NCBI GenBank assembly: GCA_003208695.1
Contig: QCVY01000009.1
Location: forward strand, 1-21,312
DNA: 21,312 nucleotides
Source: Prochlorococcus sp. AG-686-P16
Lineage (GTDB): Bacteria > Cyanobacteriota > Cyanobacteriia > PCC-6307 > Cyanobiaceae
Direction of reading: 5' to 3'
The notes below the pieces were generated by a model. The model did no database searches and was not told the DNA's origin. It worked only from the letters and a program-made list of their open reading frames with translations. Each line of letters starts with the position of its first letter. Positions within the stretch are counted from its first letter, which is position 1. Position numbers and translations under genes: made by a program. This document shows positions 1 to 9,580 of this stretch, piece after piece.

Positions 1-1306
1 GCAAAATACTTGCAGAATCAGATATCATTGCCAAGCCTTTTTCTTCAACTACTTTTTGTGGAGAAATATTGTCATTAATTAATTCTGGTAAGATTTCTTT
101 TGCTATTTTTCCACTAATAACTTTTTTAGAAATCATATTAATCATCTCTGCAAGGTTATTAGGGCTAAGCTTTAAGTCAGCAAAACTTTGTTTATTTGAT
201 TTCAAATAGCCAACAATGTCACTTGTTATCCAATTTGAGGCAAGTTTTGGATCAGCACCGTTTGCTACGGTCTCTTCAAAAAAGTTTGCCATAAAAACTT
301 CATCTGAAATAACTCTTGAATCATATGGCGACAGGCCTAATTCTTTAACATATTTTTGTCTTTTTTTAGAAGGTAATTCAGGCAATTCATTAAGCCATTT
401 ATCTTTTTGTTCTTTTGATATTTCAATTGGGCCAAGATCAGGATCTGGGAAATATCTATAATCACTACTACCCTCCTTTAATCTCATACTTTTTGTTAAT
501 TGCTTAGCTTCGTCCCACAGCCTGGTTTCTTGATAAATTTCCCCTCCATTCTCATATACATCAATTTGTCTTTCTATTTCATAATCACAAGCCTTTTGAA
601 TAGCAGAGAAAGAATTCATATTCTTTATTTCAACTTTGGTACCGAAAGGGGAATTAGGGCCTCTTCTAACTGAAATGTTTACATCACACCTGAGTGAACC
701 CTCTTGCATATTTCCGTCTGAAACACCTAGATACCTTACAGTTCTTCTTATTTCTGAAGCATATTCTGATGCCTCTCTACCTGTCCTAATATCTGGTTTA
801 CTTACTATCTCAACAAGTGCTATACCTGCACGATTGTAATCAACCAATGAATATTTAGACCCAGCCAATCGATCGCTTCCTACATGAACTAATTTACCAG
901 CATCTTCTTCCATATGAAGTCTTTCTATACCGATTTTTTTTAAATAAGTTTCTTTATCTTTTTCTGCTATTTCAACTTCTAACCAACCATTTTCTGCTAA
1001 GGGTTCATCAAATTGAGAGATTTGATAATTTTTAGGCAAATCAGGGTAAAAATATTGTTTTCTATCAAATTTACAATGTTCTGCAACATTTAGATTTAAG
1101 GCTAAAGAAGTTTTTACTGCATATTCTAAAACAGTTTCATTTAAAACAGGGAGTGTTCCTGGCAACCCACAAACAACAGGATCTACATGAGTATTAGGTT
1201 CATCGCCAAAAGCAGTTGATGCAGATGTAAATATTTTACTTTTAGTATTAAGCTGGACATGGGTTTCTAAACCAATCACAGCTTCCCAAGGTTCTAAATT
1301 TTTCAT
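1..1306 (-). CDS. gatB: Aspartyl/glutamyl-tRNA amidotransferase subunit B (3' end outside window)
   Basis: GatB is the tRNA-binding and kinase/transamidation subunit of the cytosolic GatCAB complex. The complex converts Glu-tRNA(Gln) (and Asp-tRNA(Asn)) to the amide, which cyanobacteria need because they lack GlnRS. The reverse-strand translation begins MKNLEPWEAVIGLETHVQLN, then PDLPKNYQISQFDEP, the conserved GatB cradle-domain motifs. The stretch nearest the window edge reads EEKGLAMISDSASIL, matching the C-terminal GatB/YqeY tail domain. The visible part is 435 codons of a protein usually near 490, so roughly 50 residues are missing beyond base 1. The ATG at 1304-1306 is chosen because it begins the family N-terminus and has a Shine-Dalgarno upstream. 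It is divergent from thiO across an 79-base gap. The family call is near certain. Confidence 0.97.
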   Translation of the reverse strand, partial: MKNLEPWEAVIGLETHVQLNTKSKIFTSASTAFGDEPNTHVDPVVCGLPGTLPVLNETVLEYAVKTSLALNLNVAEHCKFDRKQYFYPDLPKNYQISQFDEPLAENGWLEVEIAEKDKETYLKKIGIERLHMEEDAGKLVHVGSDRLAGSKYSLVDYNRAGIALVEIVSKPDIRTGREASEYASEIRRTVRYLGVSDGNMQEGSLRCDVNISVRRGPNSPFGTKVEIKNMNSFSAIQKACDYEIERQIDVYENGGEIYQETRLWDEAKQLTKSMRLKEGSSDYRYFPDPDLGPIEISKEQKDKWLNELPELPSKKRQKYVKELGLSPYDSRVISDEVFMANFFEETVANGADPKLASNWITSDIVGYLKSNKQSFADLKLSPNNLAEMINMISKKVISGKIAKEILPELINDNISPQKVVEEKGLAMISDSASIL

Positions 1307-1317
1307 TATTAAATGTT

Positions 1318-1324
1318 CCTCTCT
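1318..1324 (-). promoter_or_regulatory. Ribosome binding site of gatB
   Basis: On the minus strand the leader reads AGAGAGGAACATTTAATA directly before the ATG at 1306. The AGAGAGG block is a reasonable Shine-Dalgarno at about 11 bases and supports the chosen start. Most genes in this window have no such sequence. Confidence 0.55.
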
Positions 1325-1385
1325 TAATCTTATTGAATATAAGGTAAAAGAGGATCAAAACATATTAAATTATAAAAATAATTAA

Positions 1386-2489
1386 ATGAAATCAGAGACT
1401 AAAAATTCAATTTTAATTATTGGTGGAGGATTAATAGGTTTATCTATTGCTTATGAATTTGCACGTAATAAATTCAAAGTTGAAGTTTTAAGCAAAAATA
1501 GAAACGAATCTGCTGGATTCGTTGCGGCAGGAATGCTAGCCACCCATGCTGAAGGACTTGAAGATGAATTATTCATATTTGGACAACAAAGTCAAAATTT
1601 AATTCCAGAATGGATTAAAAATATCGAACAAGATAGTGGTATTGATTGTGGTTTAAAAAAATGTGGAATAGTAGTACCCTTTGAAAATATTAAAAAATTG
1701 AAGAAATTCAAAACTTATCAATACGGAAAATATTTAAATCAGAAAAACCTAAGGAAAGAAATCGTTGGAATAAATGCCAAATGGGAGCATGGATTACTTT
1801 TTGAACAAGACGGCCAAATAGATAATAGAAGGAGACTTATGCGTGCTCTTGAGCGTGCATGTTCTTTGCATGGGGTTAAATTCCAAGAAGGAGCAGATGT
1901 AAAAGAATTGATATTAGAAAAGAATAAAATTCTTGGTGCAAAAGTTTTAAATGCTACTGGGGAAATAAAAAATATTTTTAGTGAAAAAGTAATTTTATGT
2001 TGCGGTGCCTGGAGTAAAAAAGTTTTAAATAATTTACCAATCTTTCCTGTAAAGGGACAAATGATGTCAATACAAGGTCCAGAAAATTCTATTAAAAGAG
2101 TTCTTTTTGGTCCTAATACTTACTTAGTTCCTAGAGATGATGGTCTTATAGTTGTGGGTGCAACCGTTGAAGATAAGGCTGAATTTACTCAAGGAAATAC
2201 TCCAAAGGGAATAAATCAACTTCAGAAAGGTATTAAATCTTTATTACCAGAAGCATTGAACTGGCCACAAATGGAACATTGGTGGGGATTCAGGCCTTGT
2301 ACACCTGACTTCAAGCCGATAATTGGCAAATCAGAAGTTGGTAATCTTTATTTAGCTACCGGTCACTATAGAAATGGAGTACTCTTTTCAGCAATTACAA
2401 GCGATATTATGTTCAAATTAATTCAAGAACAAACTCTCAACAATATTGAAACTAATTTTCTTAAAAAATTTAGTTTCAATAGGTTTTAA
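1386..2489 (+). CDS. thiO: FAD-dependent glycine oxidase, thiazole biosynthesis
   Basis: This is a D-amino-acid-oxidase-family flavoenzyme of 367 residues. ThiO oxidises glycine to iminoglycine, the C-N donor for ThiG in forming the thiamine thiazole ring. Visible signs are the N-terminal Rossmann loop SILIIGGGLIGLSIAYEF (GGGLIG at residues 13-18), the DAAO substrate-domain run from about 60 to 290 with KGQMMSI near 220, and the C-terminal RPCTPDFKPIIG (R303, a candidate carboxylate-binding arginine) followed by LYLATGHYRNGVLFSAITSD, the second FAD-binding segment. In several cyanobacteria ThiO is fused to ThiG; here it stands alone at the length of the oxidase domain. The start ATG has no Shine-Dalgarno, only an A/T-rich leader. 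It converges with ndk with 12 bases between the stops. Another DAAO-family activity cannot be excluded. Confidence 0.85.
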   Translation: MKSETKNSILIIGGGLIGLSIAYEFARNKFKVEVLSKNRNESAGFVAAGMLATHAEGLEDELFIFGQQSQNLIPEWIKNIEQDSGIDCGLKKCGIVVPFENIKKLKKFKTYQYGKYLNQKNLRKEIVGINAKWEHGLLFEQDGQIDNRRRLMRALERACSLHGVKFQEGADVKELILEKNKILGAKVLNATGEIKNIFSEKVILCCGAWSKKVLNNLPIFPVKGQMMSIQGPENSIKRVLFGPNTYLVPRDDGLIVVGATVEDKAEFTQGNTPKGINQLQKGIKSLLPEALNWPQMEHWWGFRPCTPDFKPIIGKSEVGNLYLATGHYRNGVLFSAITSDIMFKLIQEQTLNNIETNFLKKFSFNRF

Positions 2490-2501
2490 ATTCAAATTTC
2501 T

Positions 2502-2960
2502 TTAATTTTCTGCTCGCCATTTAGAATCAGAAGTCTCCCAATCACATATTTCATGTTGAGCAAACCATAAATTAATTTCAAATTTTGCTGTTTCTTCTCC
2601 ATCTGAACCATGAATTATATTTCTGCCTATATTAATAGCTAAATCTCCTCTTATAGTGCCAGGTTCGGCCTCAAGAGGTTTTGTAGCACCAATTAATTTT
2701 CTTGCGCTTAAGATTACCCCTTCTCCTTCCCAAATCATCGCAACCACAGGACCACTTGAGATAAAGTCGACTAAATCCTTAAAAAAAGGTCTCTCTCTAT
2801 GTACCCCATAATGGTCTTGAGCAAGTTGCTTTGATGGAATTAATTGTTTTAAACCTACCAATTTAAAGCCTTTTTTTTCAAACCTTCCAATAATCTCTGA
2901 AACATATCCTCTCTGAACACCATCGGGTTTAATTGCAAGAAACGTTCTCTCTTTGATCAT
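2502..2960 (-). CDS. ndk: Nucleoside diphosphate kinase
   Basis: NDK transfers the gamma phosphate from ATP to nucleoside diphosphates by a phospho-histidine ping-pong mechanism, keeping NTP and dNTP pools balanced in the cytosol. At 152 residues it has the normal length. It opens with ERTFLAIKPDGVQRG (K11 and the nucleotide site) and carries the signature NIIHGSDG, with the catalytic histidine at H117. The C-terminal WFAQHEICDW matches the usual W-Y-E tail. The ATG at 2958-2960 is the only plausible start. It is divergent from speA over 121 bases and convergent with thiO. All catalytic residues look intact. Confidence 0.98.
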   Translation of the reverse strand: MIKERTFLAIKPDGVQRGYVSEIIGRFEKKGFKLVGLKQLIPSKQLAQDHYGVHRERPFFKDLVDFISSGPVVAMIWEGEGVILSARKLIGATKPLEAEPGTIRGDLAINIGRNIIHGSDGEETAKFEINLWFAQHEICDWETSDSKWRAEN

Positions 2961-3081
2961 TTAATTAGTAATCTCTCTATGTATATTCTTCTTTTAGGTG
3001 GTAACTTGGCAAGTAATCATTAAAATGTAAAATATTGTTTTGAGTAATTTTCCAAAACTTATATAAATCACAAAATTAAAA

Positions 3082-5028
3082 TTGACCAATTTTGATCCAA
3101 ACAAATTAAATAAAAATTGGACTATAGAAGATAGTATTTCTACTTATGGTATTGATAAATGGGGAGAGAAATATTTTTCAATTAATTCAGATGGCAATAT
3201 ATCGATAACCCCAAATAGAAATTCCAAAAAAAAAGTCGATCTTTTTAAACTTGTTAAGGAAATTAAAAGTAGAGAAATCAATACTCCCTTAATAATAAGA
3301 TTTAACGACATTTTAAAAGACCGAATTACAGAATTAAATAATGCCTTCTCCCAAGCTATAGAAACTTATGACTATAAAAATATTTATCAAGGAGTTTTTC
3401 CAATTAAATGTAATCAGCAAAAAAATGTATTGGAAAAAATCATTGAGTATGGGGATCGTTGGAATTTTGGTTTAGAAGTAGGAAGTAAGTCAGAATTATT
3501 AATTGGATTATCAATCCTAGAAAATCAAAAATCACTTTTAATTTGTAATGGATATAAAGATAAAAAGTATATTGAGACTGCAATATTAGCCAGAAAACTT
3601 GGTAAACAACCAATTATAGTTATTGAGCAAAGAGATGAAGTTCAAAGAATTATAGAAGCTGTAAAAGATCTCAAAGCAACTCCCATACTTGGGATTAGGT
3701 CAAAATTATCAAGTAAGAGTAGTGGAAGATGGGGTAAATCAGTGGGAGATAATTCCAAATTTGGATTATCAATCCCTGAAATAATGCTAACAATTAAAGA
3801 GCTCAAAGAAGCAAATCTAATAAATGAAATGATGTTGTTGCATTTCCATATTGGAAGCCAAATAAGTGATATATCCGTAATAAAAGACGCATTACAAGAA
3901 GCTAGTCAAATATTTGTTGAATTATCTAAGTTAGGCGCACCAATGAAATATATAGATGTAGGAGGTGGCTTAGGAATAGACTTCGATGGAACTAAAACTT
4001 CTTCCAACACTTCGACAAATTATTCTCTTCAAAACTACGCAAATGACGTTATTGCAACAGTAAAAGATTCATGTGAAGTAAACAATATTCAACATCCAAT
4101 CATAATCTCAGAAAGTGGTAGAGCGATAATCAGTCATTGTTCAGTTTTAATTTTTAATGTTTTAGGGACAAGTCATGTCAGCTCCCAAGTAAACGTATCC
4201 GATCAAAAAAAACAATCATTAATCATCACAAATCTGATAGAAACCCTAAATCAACTAAAGAATCTTAAAGATAAAAAAGAAAATTTATCTGAAATAATAG
4301 AATTATGGAATGATGCTAAAAAATTTAAAGAGGATTGCTTAGTCGCTTTTAGATTGGGATTTATATGTTTGGAAGAACGTGCGTATGCGGAAGAACTTAC
4401 GTGGGCTTGTGCAAAAGAGATTGCAATTCACTTTGAGAATGATGAAATTATCCATCCAGATTTATCTGAAATAACTGAAACACTTGCGTCAACATATTAT
4501 GCAAATTTATCAGTTTTTAAATCTATTCCTGATGCCTGGGCAATTAATCAAGTTTTTCCAATTGTTCCAATACATAGACATTTAGAAGAGCCCTTTTGTA
4601 AAGGAAACTTTGCGGATTTAACTTGTGATTCTGATGGCAAGCTGAATAGTTTTATTGACAATGGAAAGATTAAATCACTTTTAAATTTACATCGCCCAGA
4701 AAAAAATAATGACTATCTAATAGGAATCTTTATGGCAGGAGCATATCAAGAAGCATTAGGGAATTTCCATAATTTATTTGGGAATACTAATGTTATTCAT
4801 ATTGATATAAATGAAGATAATTCTTATAAAATTAAAAACATTATTAAAGAAAACAGCAAATCAGAAATTTTAGAGTTATTAGATTACAGTTCAGATAATT
4901 TAGTTGAATCAATAAGAGTCAATACTGAATCTGCCATCAATAATAAAACTTTGACTATTCAAGAAGCACGAAAATTAATTGATCAAATAGAAACCAGTTT
5001 AAGAAAAAGTAGTTACTTATCAGAGTAA
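3082..5028 (+). CDS. speA: Biosynthetic arginine decarboxylase (PLP)
   Basis: SpeA decarboxylates arginine to agmatine, the first step of putrescine and spermidine synthesis by the agmatine route. The protein has 648 residues, normal for the SpeA family (alanine-racemase-fold class). Visible are GVFPIKCNQ with the PLP lysine at K109, HFHIGSQI, the phosphate-binding glycine loop YIDVGGGLGIDFDG, SESGRAI, and the C-terminal DLTCDSDGKL with the catalytic cysteine C515. FMAGAYQEALGNFHNLFG closes the beta domain. The start is TTG at 3082-3084. An in-frame TAA lies at 3064-3066 and no ATG or GTG occurs between, so TTG is the best start. The 3' end overlaps the 3' end of alaS by 16 bases on the other strand. 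No terminator hairpin is visible between them. Confidence 0.96.
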   Translation: MTNFDPNKLNKNWTIEDSISTYGIDKWGEKYFSINSDGNISITPNRNSKKKVDLFKLVKEIKSREINTPLIIRFNDILKDRITELNNAFSQAIETYDYKNIYQGVFPIKCNQQKNVLEKIIEYGDRWNFGLEVGSKSELLIGLSILENQKSLLICNGYKDKKYIETAILARKLGKQPIIVIEQRDEVQRIIEAVKDLKATPILGIRSKLSSKSSGRWGKSVGDNSKFGLSIPEIMLTIKELKEANLINEMMLLHFHIGSQISDISVIKDALQEASQIFVELSKLGAPMKYIDVGGGLGIDFDGTKTSSNTSTNYSLQNYANDVIATVKDSCEVNNIQHPIIISESGRAIISHCSVLIFNVLGTSHVSSQVNVSDQKKQSLIITNLIETLNQLKNLKDKKENLSEIIELWNDAKKFKEDCLVAFRLGFICLEERAYAEELTWACAKEIAIHFENDEIIHPDLSEITETLASTYYANLSVFKSIPDAWAINQVFPIVPIHRHLEEPFCKGNFADLTCDSDGKLNSFIDNGKIKSLLNLHRPEKNNDYLIGIFMAGAYQEALGNFHNLFGNTNVIHIDINEDNSYKIKNIIKENSKSEILELLDYSSDNLVESIRVNTESAINNKTLTIQEARKLIDQIETSLRKSSYLSE

Positions 5029-7673
5029 CTTAGGAGCTTTGTCCTCAAATCTTTTCTTGCATATTCCAAAGCATCACTTAATTTATCAATATCTTTACCA
5101 CCTGCCTGTGCAAAGTTAGGTTTACCTCCCCCTCCCCCAGAACAAATACGTGAAATATCGTTAATTAATTTCCCAGCATGCATACCTCTTTTAACTAAGT
5201 CTTCCCCAAAAGAGACAACAAATAACAATTTTCTATTTTCCTTATCTGGTATTCCTCCGAGAATCACAACCGACTTATCTCCCAATTTAGAAGTTAAATC
5301 TAATGCTGCAGATTGTAGAGAATTTCCATCTAGTCCATCAAGTTGACTAATAATAAGCGAAAATAATCCAATTTTATTTGCGGAAGAACTTAGCGAAGAG
5401 TATTTAAAAAAAGCTATTTCATCCTTCATTTTTTGTATTTCTTTATTTTTATTAATCAACTCTGATTGCAAAGAATTAACCCTTTCAAACAATTGCGATG
5501 GACTTGCTTTTAATAAATCACTAATTTTATTTACAGTATCATCTCTTTCTTTTAAATAATCTAAAACCAACTGTCCAGATAGTGCTTCTATTCTTCTAAT
5601 TCCTGAAGATATTCCTAGTTCACTAATAATTTTAAAGCTCCCCACATCAGATGTCTTTCTAACATGTGTCCCTCCACAAAGCTCCATAGAAACACCTGGA
5701 ACATCAACTACCCTAACAATATCTCCATATTTCTCTCCAAACATAGCTAAAGCACCTGCATTGAGAGCCTCATCTTTCTCCATCTGTTTCACTTGAATAG
5801 GATGATTTTCTAAAATCCAGGAATTAACTAAAGCTTCAATTTGTAAAATTTGTTCTTTCGATAAAGGTTGAGGAGCATTAAAATCAAATCGTAATTTATT
5901 AAAAGCTACTAATGAACCTCGTTGGCTAACACTGTCATCAATAACTATTTTGAGAGCTGATTGAAGTAAATGAGTAGCAGTATGATTAGATTCAGCTTTA
6001 GCTCTATTGGAATTATCAACTCTTGTTTCAACTAACTGATTTCTGAAAATTTCTCCTTTTTTTACCATTCCACAATGCAAGAATATATTTTTTTTTCTTA
6101 TAACTTTATCTACATAAATTTCTGTACCATCACCGTAAATAGTTCCTGTATCGCCAACTTGCCCTCCTGATTCTCCATAAAAAGAAGTTTGATCGAGGAT
6201 AATTTGAACAGCTTGTCCTTGAATAGCTTTTTCTACAGAGTTTGCCTCAAAAAATATACCCTTTACTAACCCCTTTGAATTTAAAGAATCATATCCTTCA
6301 AAAATAGTTTGATCAAATAAATCTATTTCTCTTTCAATTGATCCTTTTAAAGTTAAATCAATTTTTTGAGATGCTGCTTTCGCTCTTTCTTTTTGAGCCT
6401 CCATTTCTCTTGCAAAACCATCTAAATCAACATTTATATTATTTTCATCAAGTATCTCTTTAGTTAATTCTAGAGGAAATCCATAGGTATCATACAGTTC
6501 AAAAGCTTTAGATCCAGAGATTAATTTTTCGCCAGAACTTATAAAATCATTTAATAATTTCTCACCTCGATCTAAAGTTTCAAGAAATCTTTTTTCCTCA
6601 ATATTTATCTCTCTTAAAATTCGTTCTTTATTATTTTTTAAATCCGGATAAGTATTTTGCATCAAACTAATGCCAAGAGATGCGAGCCTAGAAAGAAAAT
6701 CGTCTTTTATACCTAATAATCTTCCATGCCTAATCATCCTTCTCAACAATCTTCTCAAGATATACCCCCGACCTAGATTACTAGCAACTACTCCGTCGGA
6801 AATTAAATGAATAATAGCCCTAGTATGATCACCAAGTATTTTAAGTGAAATTTTAGTACGATCATCAGAAGAAAAATAATCAACATTAGCAATAAGAGAA
6901 GCCTCTTTGACAATTGGAAAAATTAAATCAGTTTCATAATTATTTGTCTTTTTTTGAAGAATTTGAGCCATCCGCTCAAGGCCCATCCCGGTATCAATAT
7001 TTTTAAATTCAAGGTCTGATAAAATTCCCTTTGAATCGCGGTTATATTGCATAAATACAAGATTATAAAATTCAATAAAACGATCTCCATCCTCTAGATC
7101 AATATTTTTGAGTCCTTTTTCGGGATTAAAATCATAATAAAGTTCGGAACAAGGTCCACATGGACCTGTCGCTCCAGAAGACCAAAAATTATCCTTTGCA
7201 TCTAACTGAATTATTCTTTCTGGATTAATCCCAATATCATCTCTCCATATTTTTTCTGATTCATGATCTTCATTAAAAACACTAATAATAATATTTTCAG
7301 GCTTAAGGTGATACGCATCAGTAATTAATTCCCAAGCCCACTGAATTGCCTCTTTTTTAAAATAATCTCCAAAAGAAAAATTACCTAACATTTCAAAAAA
7401 AGTGTGGTGTCTTGCAGTAACCCCTACGTTTTCAATATCGTTAGTTCTTATACACTTTTGACTTGATGAGGCTCTAGGAGATGGTCTATTCCTTAACCCT
7501 AAAAATACAGGTTTAAAAGGCAGCATCCCAGCAATGGTCAGCATCACTGTGGGATCATCTGGAATCAAAGAGGAACTGGGGATAATCAGATGTGATTTAC
7601 TTTCATAAAAATCTAAAAAAGTTTTTCTTATTTCATCACCTGTAATTGGAGTGTTTTTAGTTTGTGATTTCAT
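5013..7673 (-). CDS. alaS: Alanyl-tRNA synthetase
   Basis: AlaS charges tRNA(Ala) and hydrolyses mischarged Ser/Gly-tRNA(Ala). The 886-residue protein is full length. It has the class II catalytic core at the N-terminus (IRKTFLDFYESKSHLIIPSS and the GVTARHHTFFEMLGNFSFGDYF region around residues 80-110). The editing domain follows, with zinc-binding NHTATHLLQ (HxxxH) and MELCGGTHV (CxxxH). After a coiled-coil linker rich in K/E comes the C-Ala domain with RICSGGGGGKPNFAQAGG near the end. The ATG at 7671-7673 gives the expected N-terminus. Its last codons overlap the stop region of speA. It is divergent from the flv operon across about 114 bases. Nothing suggests a defect. Confidence 0.98.
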   Translation of the reverse strand: MKSQTKNTPITGDEIRKTFLDFYESKSHLIIPSSSLIPDDPTVMLTIAGMLPFKPVFLGLRNRPSPRASSSQKCIRTNDIENVGVTARHHTFFEMLGNFSFGDYFKKEAIQWAWELITDAYHLKPENIIISVFNEDHESEKIWRDDIGINPERIIQLDAKDNFWSSGATGPCGPCSELYYDFNPEKGLKNIDLEDGDRFIEFYNLVFMQYNRDSKGILSDLEFKNIDTGMGLERMAQILQKKTNNYETDLIFPIVKEASLIANVDYFSSDDRTKISLKILGDHTRAIIHLISDGVVASNLGRGYILRRLLRRMIRHGRLLGIKDDFLSRLASLGISLMQNTYPDLKNNKERILREINIEEKRFLETLDRGEKLLNDFISSGEKLISGSKAFELYDTYGFPLELTKEILDENNINVDLDGFAREMEAQKERAKAASQKIDLTLKGSIEREIDLFDQTIFEGYDSLNSKGLVKGIFFEANSVEKAIQGQAVQIILDQTSFYGESGGQVGDTGTIYGDGTEIYVDKVIRKKNIFLHCGMVKKGEIFRNQLVETRVDNSNRAKAESNHTATHLLQSALKIVIDDSVSQRGSLVAFNKLRFDFNAPQPLSKEQILQIEALVNSWILENHPIQVKQMEKDEALNAGALAMFGEKYGDIVRVVDVPGVSMELCGGTHVRKTSDVGSFKIISELGISSGIRRIEALSGQLVLDYLKERDDTVNKISDLLKASPSQLFERVNSLQSELINKNKEIQKMKDEIAFFKYSSLSSSANKIGLFSLIISQLDGLDGNSLQSAALDLTSKLGDKSVVILGGIPDKENRKLLFVVSFGEDLVKRGMHAGKLINDISRICSGGGGGKPNFAQAGGKDIDKLSDALEYARKDLRTKLLSYSDK

Positions 7674-7787
7674 TTATAACAGAATCAATAATGAAGTGAT
7701 TAAAAAACAAATTCGGTAATTCCACACTTAGATTCACACGGATTTATATTGTATTTAACTAAAGTCAAAATACAAAAGAATCATAGT

Positions 7788-9563
7788 ATGATAACTTCTG
7801 CAAAAACAAGTACTTCAGAGATGATTAAAGTTGAGCAAAAATTATCTGTGCAATATAAAGTTTTTGCAGATGACTCAAGTGCAATTAGATCTCTTGACTG
7901 GGATCGAAGTAGGTTTGATATTGAATTTGGATTAAGAAATGGAACTACTTATAATAGTTTTATCATTAAGGGCCAAAAACTAGCAATAATTGATACAAGC
8001 CACTCTAAATTTGAAGAACTATGGCTTAAGCAATTATTAAAAGAAATAAATCCAGAAGAAATTGACTATTTAATTACTAGTCATACAGAACCAGACCACT
8101 CAGGTTTAATTGGAAACCTAGTAAATCTTAATCCTCACATAACATTAGTTGGTTCAAAATTAGCGCTTAAATTTATTGAGGATCAAATACATATTCCATT
8201 TAAAAGTTTAGAAGTAAAAAGTGGGCAATTTTTAGATCTTGGAACTAACCCTACAAGTGGATTAAATCATAATATTGAATTTATAAGTGCCCCAAATTTA
8301 CATTGGCCAGATACCATTTTCTCCTACGATCACGGTACAAATGTTTTATACACATGCGACGCTTTTGGATTGCATTATTGCTCCGATGAATTTTTTGATA
8401 GTAATCAAAAAGAAATATATGAAGATTTTCGTTTTTATTACGATTGTCTAATGGGCCCGAACGCAAGAAGTGTTCTGCAAGCTATTAAGCGAATAGATAA
8501 ATTACCTGAACTTAAAACTATAGCGGTTGGTCATGGTCCATTGCTTCATCATCAAGTTAATTTTTGGAAAGAAAAATATTCAGAGTGGAGTAGCAATAAG
8601 AGTAAAGGTAATGAATTTGTATCTGTCTGCTACATAAGTGATTATGGATATTGTGATCGATTAAGCCAGGCTATATCTCATGGCATAAGCAAGGCAGATG
8701 CACAGGTCCAATTAATTGATTTAAGATCCTCAGATTCTCAAGAATTAACAGGTTTAATTTCAGAATCTAAAGCCGTAGTAATCCCAACATGGTCAGTTAA
8801 TTCAGATAATGAATTAAAAGAGTCTCTTGGCACTCTTTTTGCCGCATTAAAACCTAAACAATTTACAGCTGTTTATGATGCATTTGGAGGAAATGATGAA
8901 CCGATAGATTCATTAGCAAGTAAGTTAAGAGAATTAGGACAAAAAGAAGCCTTTTTACCTCTAAGAGTTAAAAATATTCCAGATCCTATTATCTATCAAC
9001 AATTCGAAGAAGCCGGAACTGACCTGGGACAATTGATTAATAAGAAGAAAAATATTGCTTCAATGAAAAGTCTCGATTCGAATTTGGATAAAGCTTTAGG
9101 GAGACTAAGTGGAGGTTTATACGTAGTCACAGCTAGCCAAGGAGAAGGTTTGACTTTCAGACAAAGCGCGATGGTGGCAAGCTGGGTTAGTCAGGCAAGT
9201 TTCAGTCCACCCGGCATTACAGTTGCAGTTGCGAAAGATAGAGCTATTGAATCTTATATGCAAGTTGGAGAAGGCTTTGTTGTTAATATCTTGCGAGAAG
9301 ATAACTATCAAAAAATGTTCAGACATTTTTTAAAAAGATTTGCACCTGGAGCAGATAGATTTGCGGATGTAGATGTAGTTAACAACATCGCTAATGGTGG
9401 TCCAGTACTTTCTGATTCTCTCGCGTTTTTAGATTGTAAAGTAAGTTCACGATTAGAGACTCCAGATCATTGGATTATTTACGGTATAGTTGAAAATGGG
9501 AGTGTCTCCGATTTATCCTGTAAAACAGCAGTCCATCATAGGAAAGTTGCGAATCACTACTAA
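7788..9563 (+). CDS. flv3: Flavodiiron protein, Flv3-type (canonical diiron ligands)
   Basis: Class C flavodiiron protein: beta-lactamase-like diiron domain, flavodoxin domain, then flavin-reductase domain. Cyanobacterial Flv1/Flv3 pass electrons from the PSI acceptor side to oxygen, making water (Mehler-like reaction). From the ATG at 7788 it has 591 residues. The diiron ligands are complete: H99-x-E101-x-D103-H104 (SHTEPDHSGL), H172, D191 and H249. The flavodoxin domain spans about 277-415, but its FMN loop reads YISDYGYCDRLSQ, unlike the usual S/T-x-T/S-G-N-T. The reductase domain runs from about 435 (VASWVSQASFSPPG) to the end. A TTG at 7749 would add 13 residues, but a TATATT box at 7745-7750 could be the -10, so ATG 7788 is preferred. 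It is first of a three-gene operon. Confidence 0.9.
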   Translation: MITSAKTSTSEMIKVEQKLSVQYKVFADDSSAIRSLDWDRSRFDIEFGLRNGTTYNSFIIKGQKLAIIDTSHSKFEELWLKQLLKEINPEEIDYLITSHTEPDHSGLIGNLVNLNPHITLVGSKLALKFIEDQIHIPFKSLEVKSGQFLDLGTNPTSGLNHNIEFISAPNLHWPDTIFSYDHGTNVLYTCDAFGLHYCSDEFFDSNQKEIYEDFRFYYDCLMGPNARSVLQAIKRIDKLPELKTIAVGHGPLLHHQVNFWKEKYSEWSSNKSKGNEFVSVCYISDYGYCDRLSQAISHGISKADAQVQLIDLRSSDSQELTGLISESKAVVIPTWSVNSDNELKESLGTLFAALKPKQFTAVYDAFGGNDEPIDSLASKLRELGQKEAFLPLRVKNIPDPIIYQQFEEAGTDLGQLINKKKNIASMKSLDSNLDKALGRLSGGLYVVTASQGEGLTFRQSAMVASWVSQASFSPPGITVAVAKDRAIESYMQVGEGFVVNILREDNYQKMFRHFLKRFAPGADRFADVDVVNNIANGGPVLSDSLAFLDCKVSSRLETPDHWIIYGIVENGSVSDLSCKTAVHHRKVANHY

Positions 9564-9580
9564 AAAATAAATCTTTAAAG

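Noticed and set aside
216..839. Plus-strand frames at 216-461 and 636-839
   Set aside because: They are antisense shadows of gatB, whose reverse-strand translation is clearly a conserved protein.
7749..7787. Extended TTG start for the Flv3-type protein
   Set aside because: The added 13 residues (YLTKVKIQKNHS) do not look like a family N-terminus, and the TTG overlaps a plausible -10 box; the ATG at 7788 is simpler.
8281..8466. Minus-strand frame inside flv3 (also 9117-9326 and 9475-9660)
   Set aside because: These lie wholly or mostly inside strongly conserved coding sequence and look like shadow frames, without family features.
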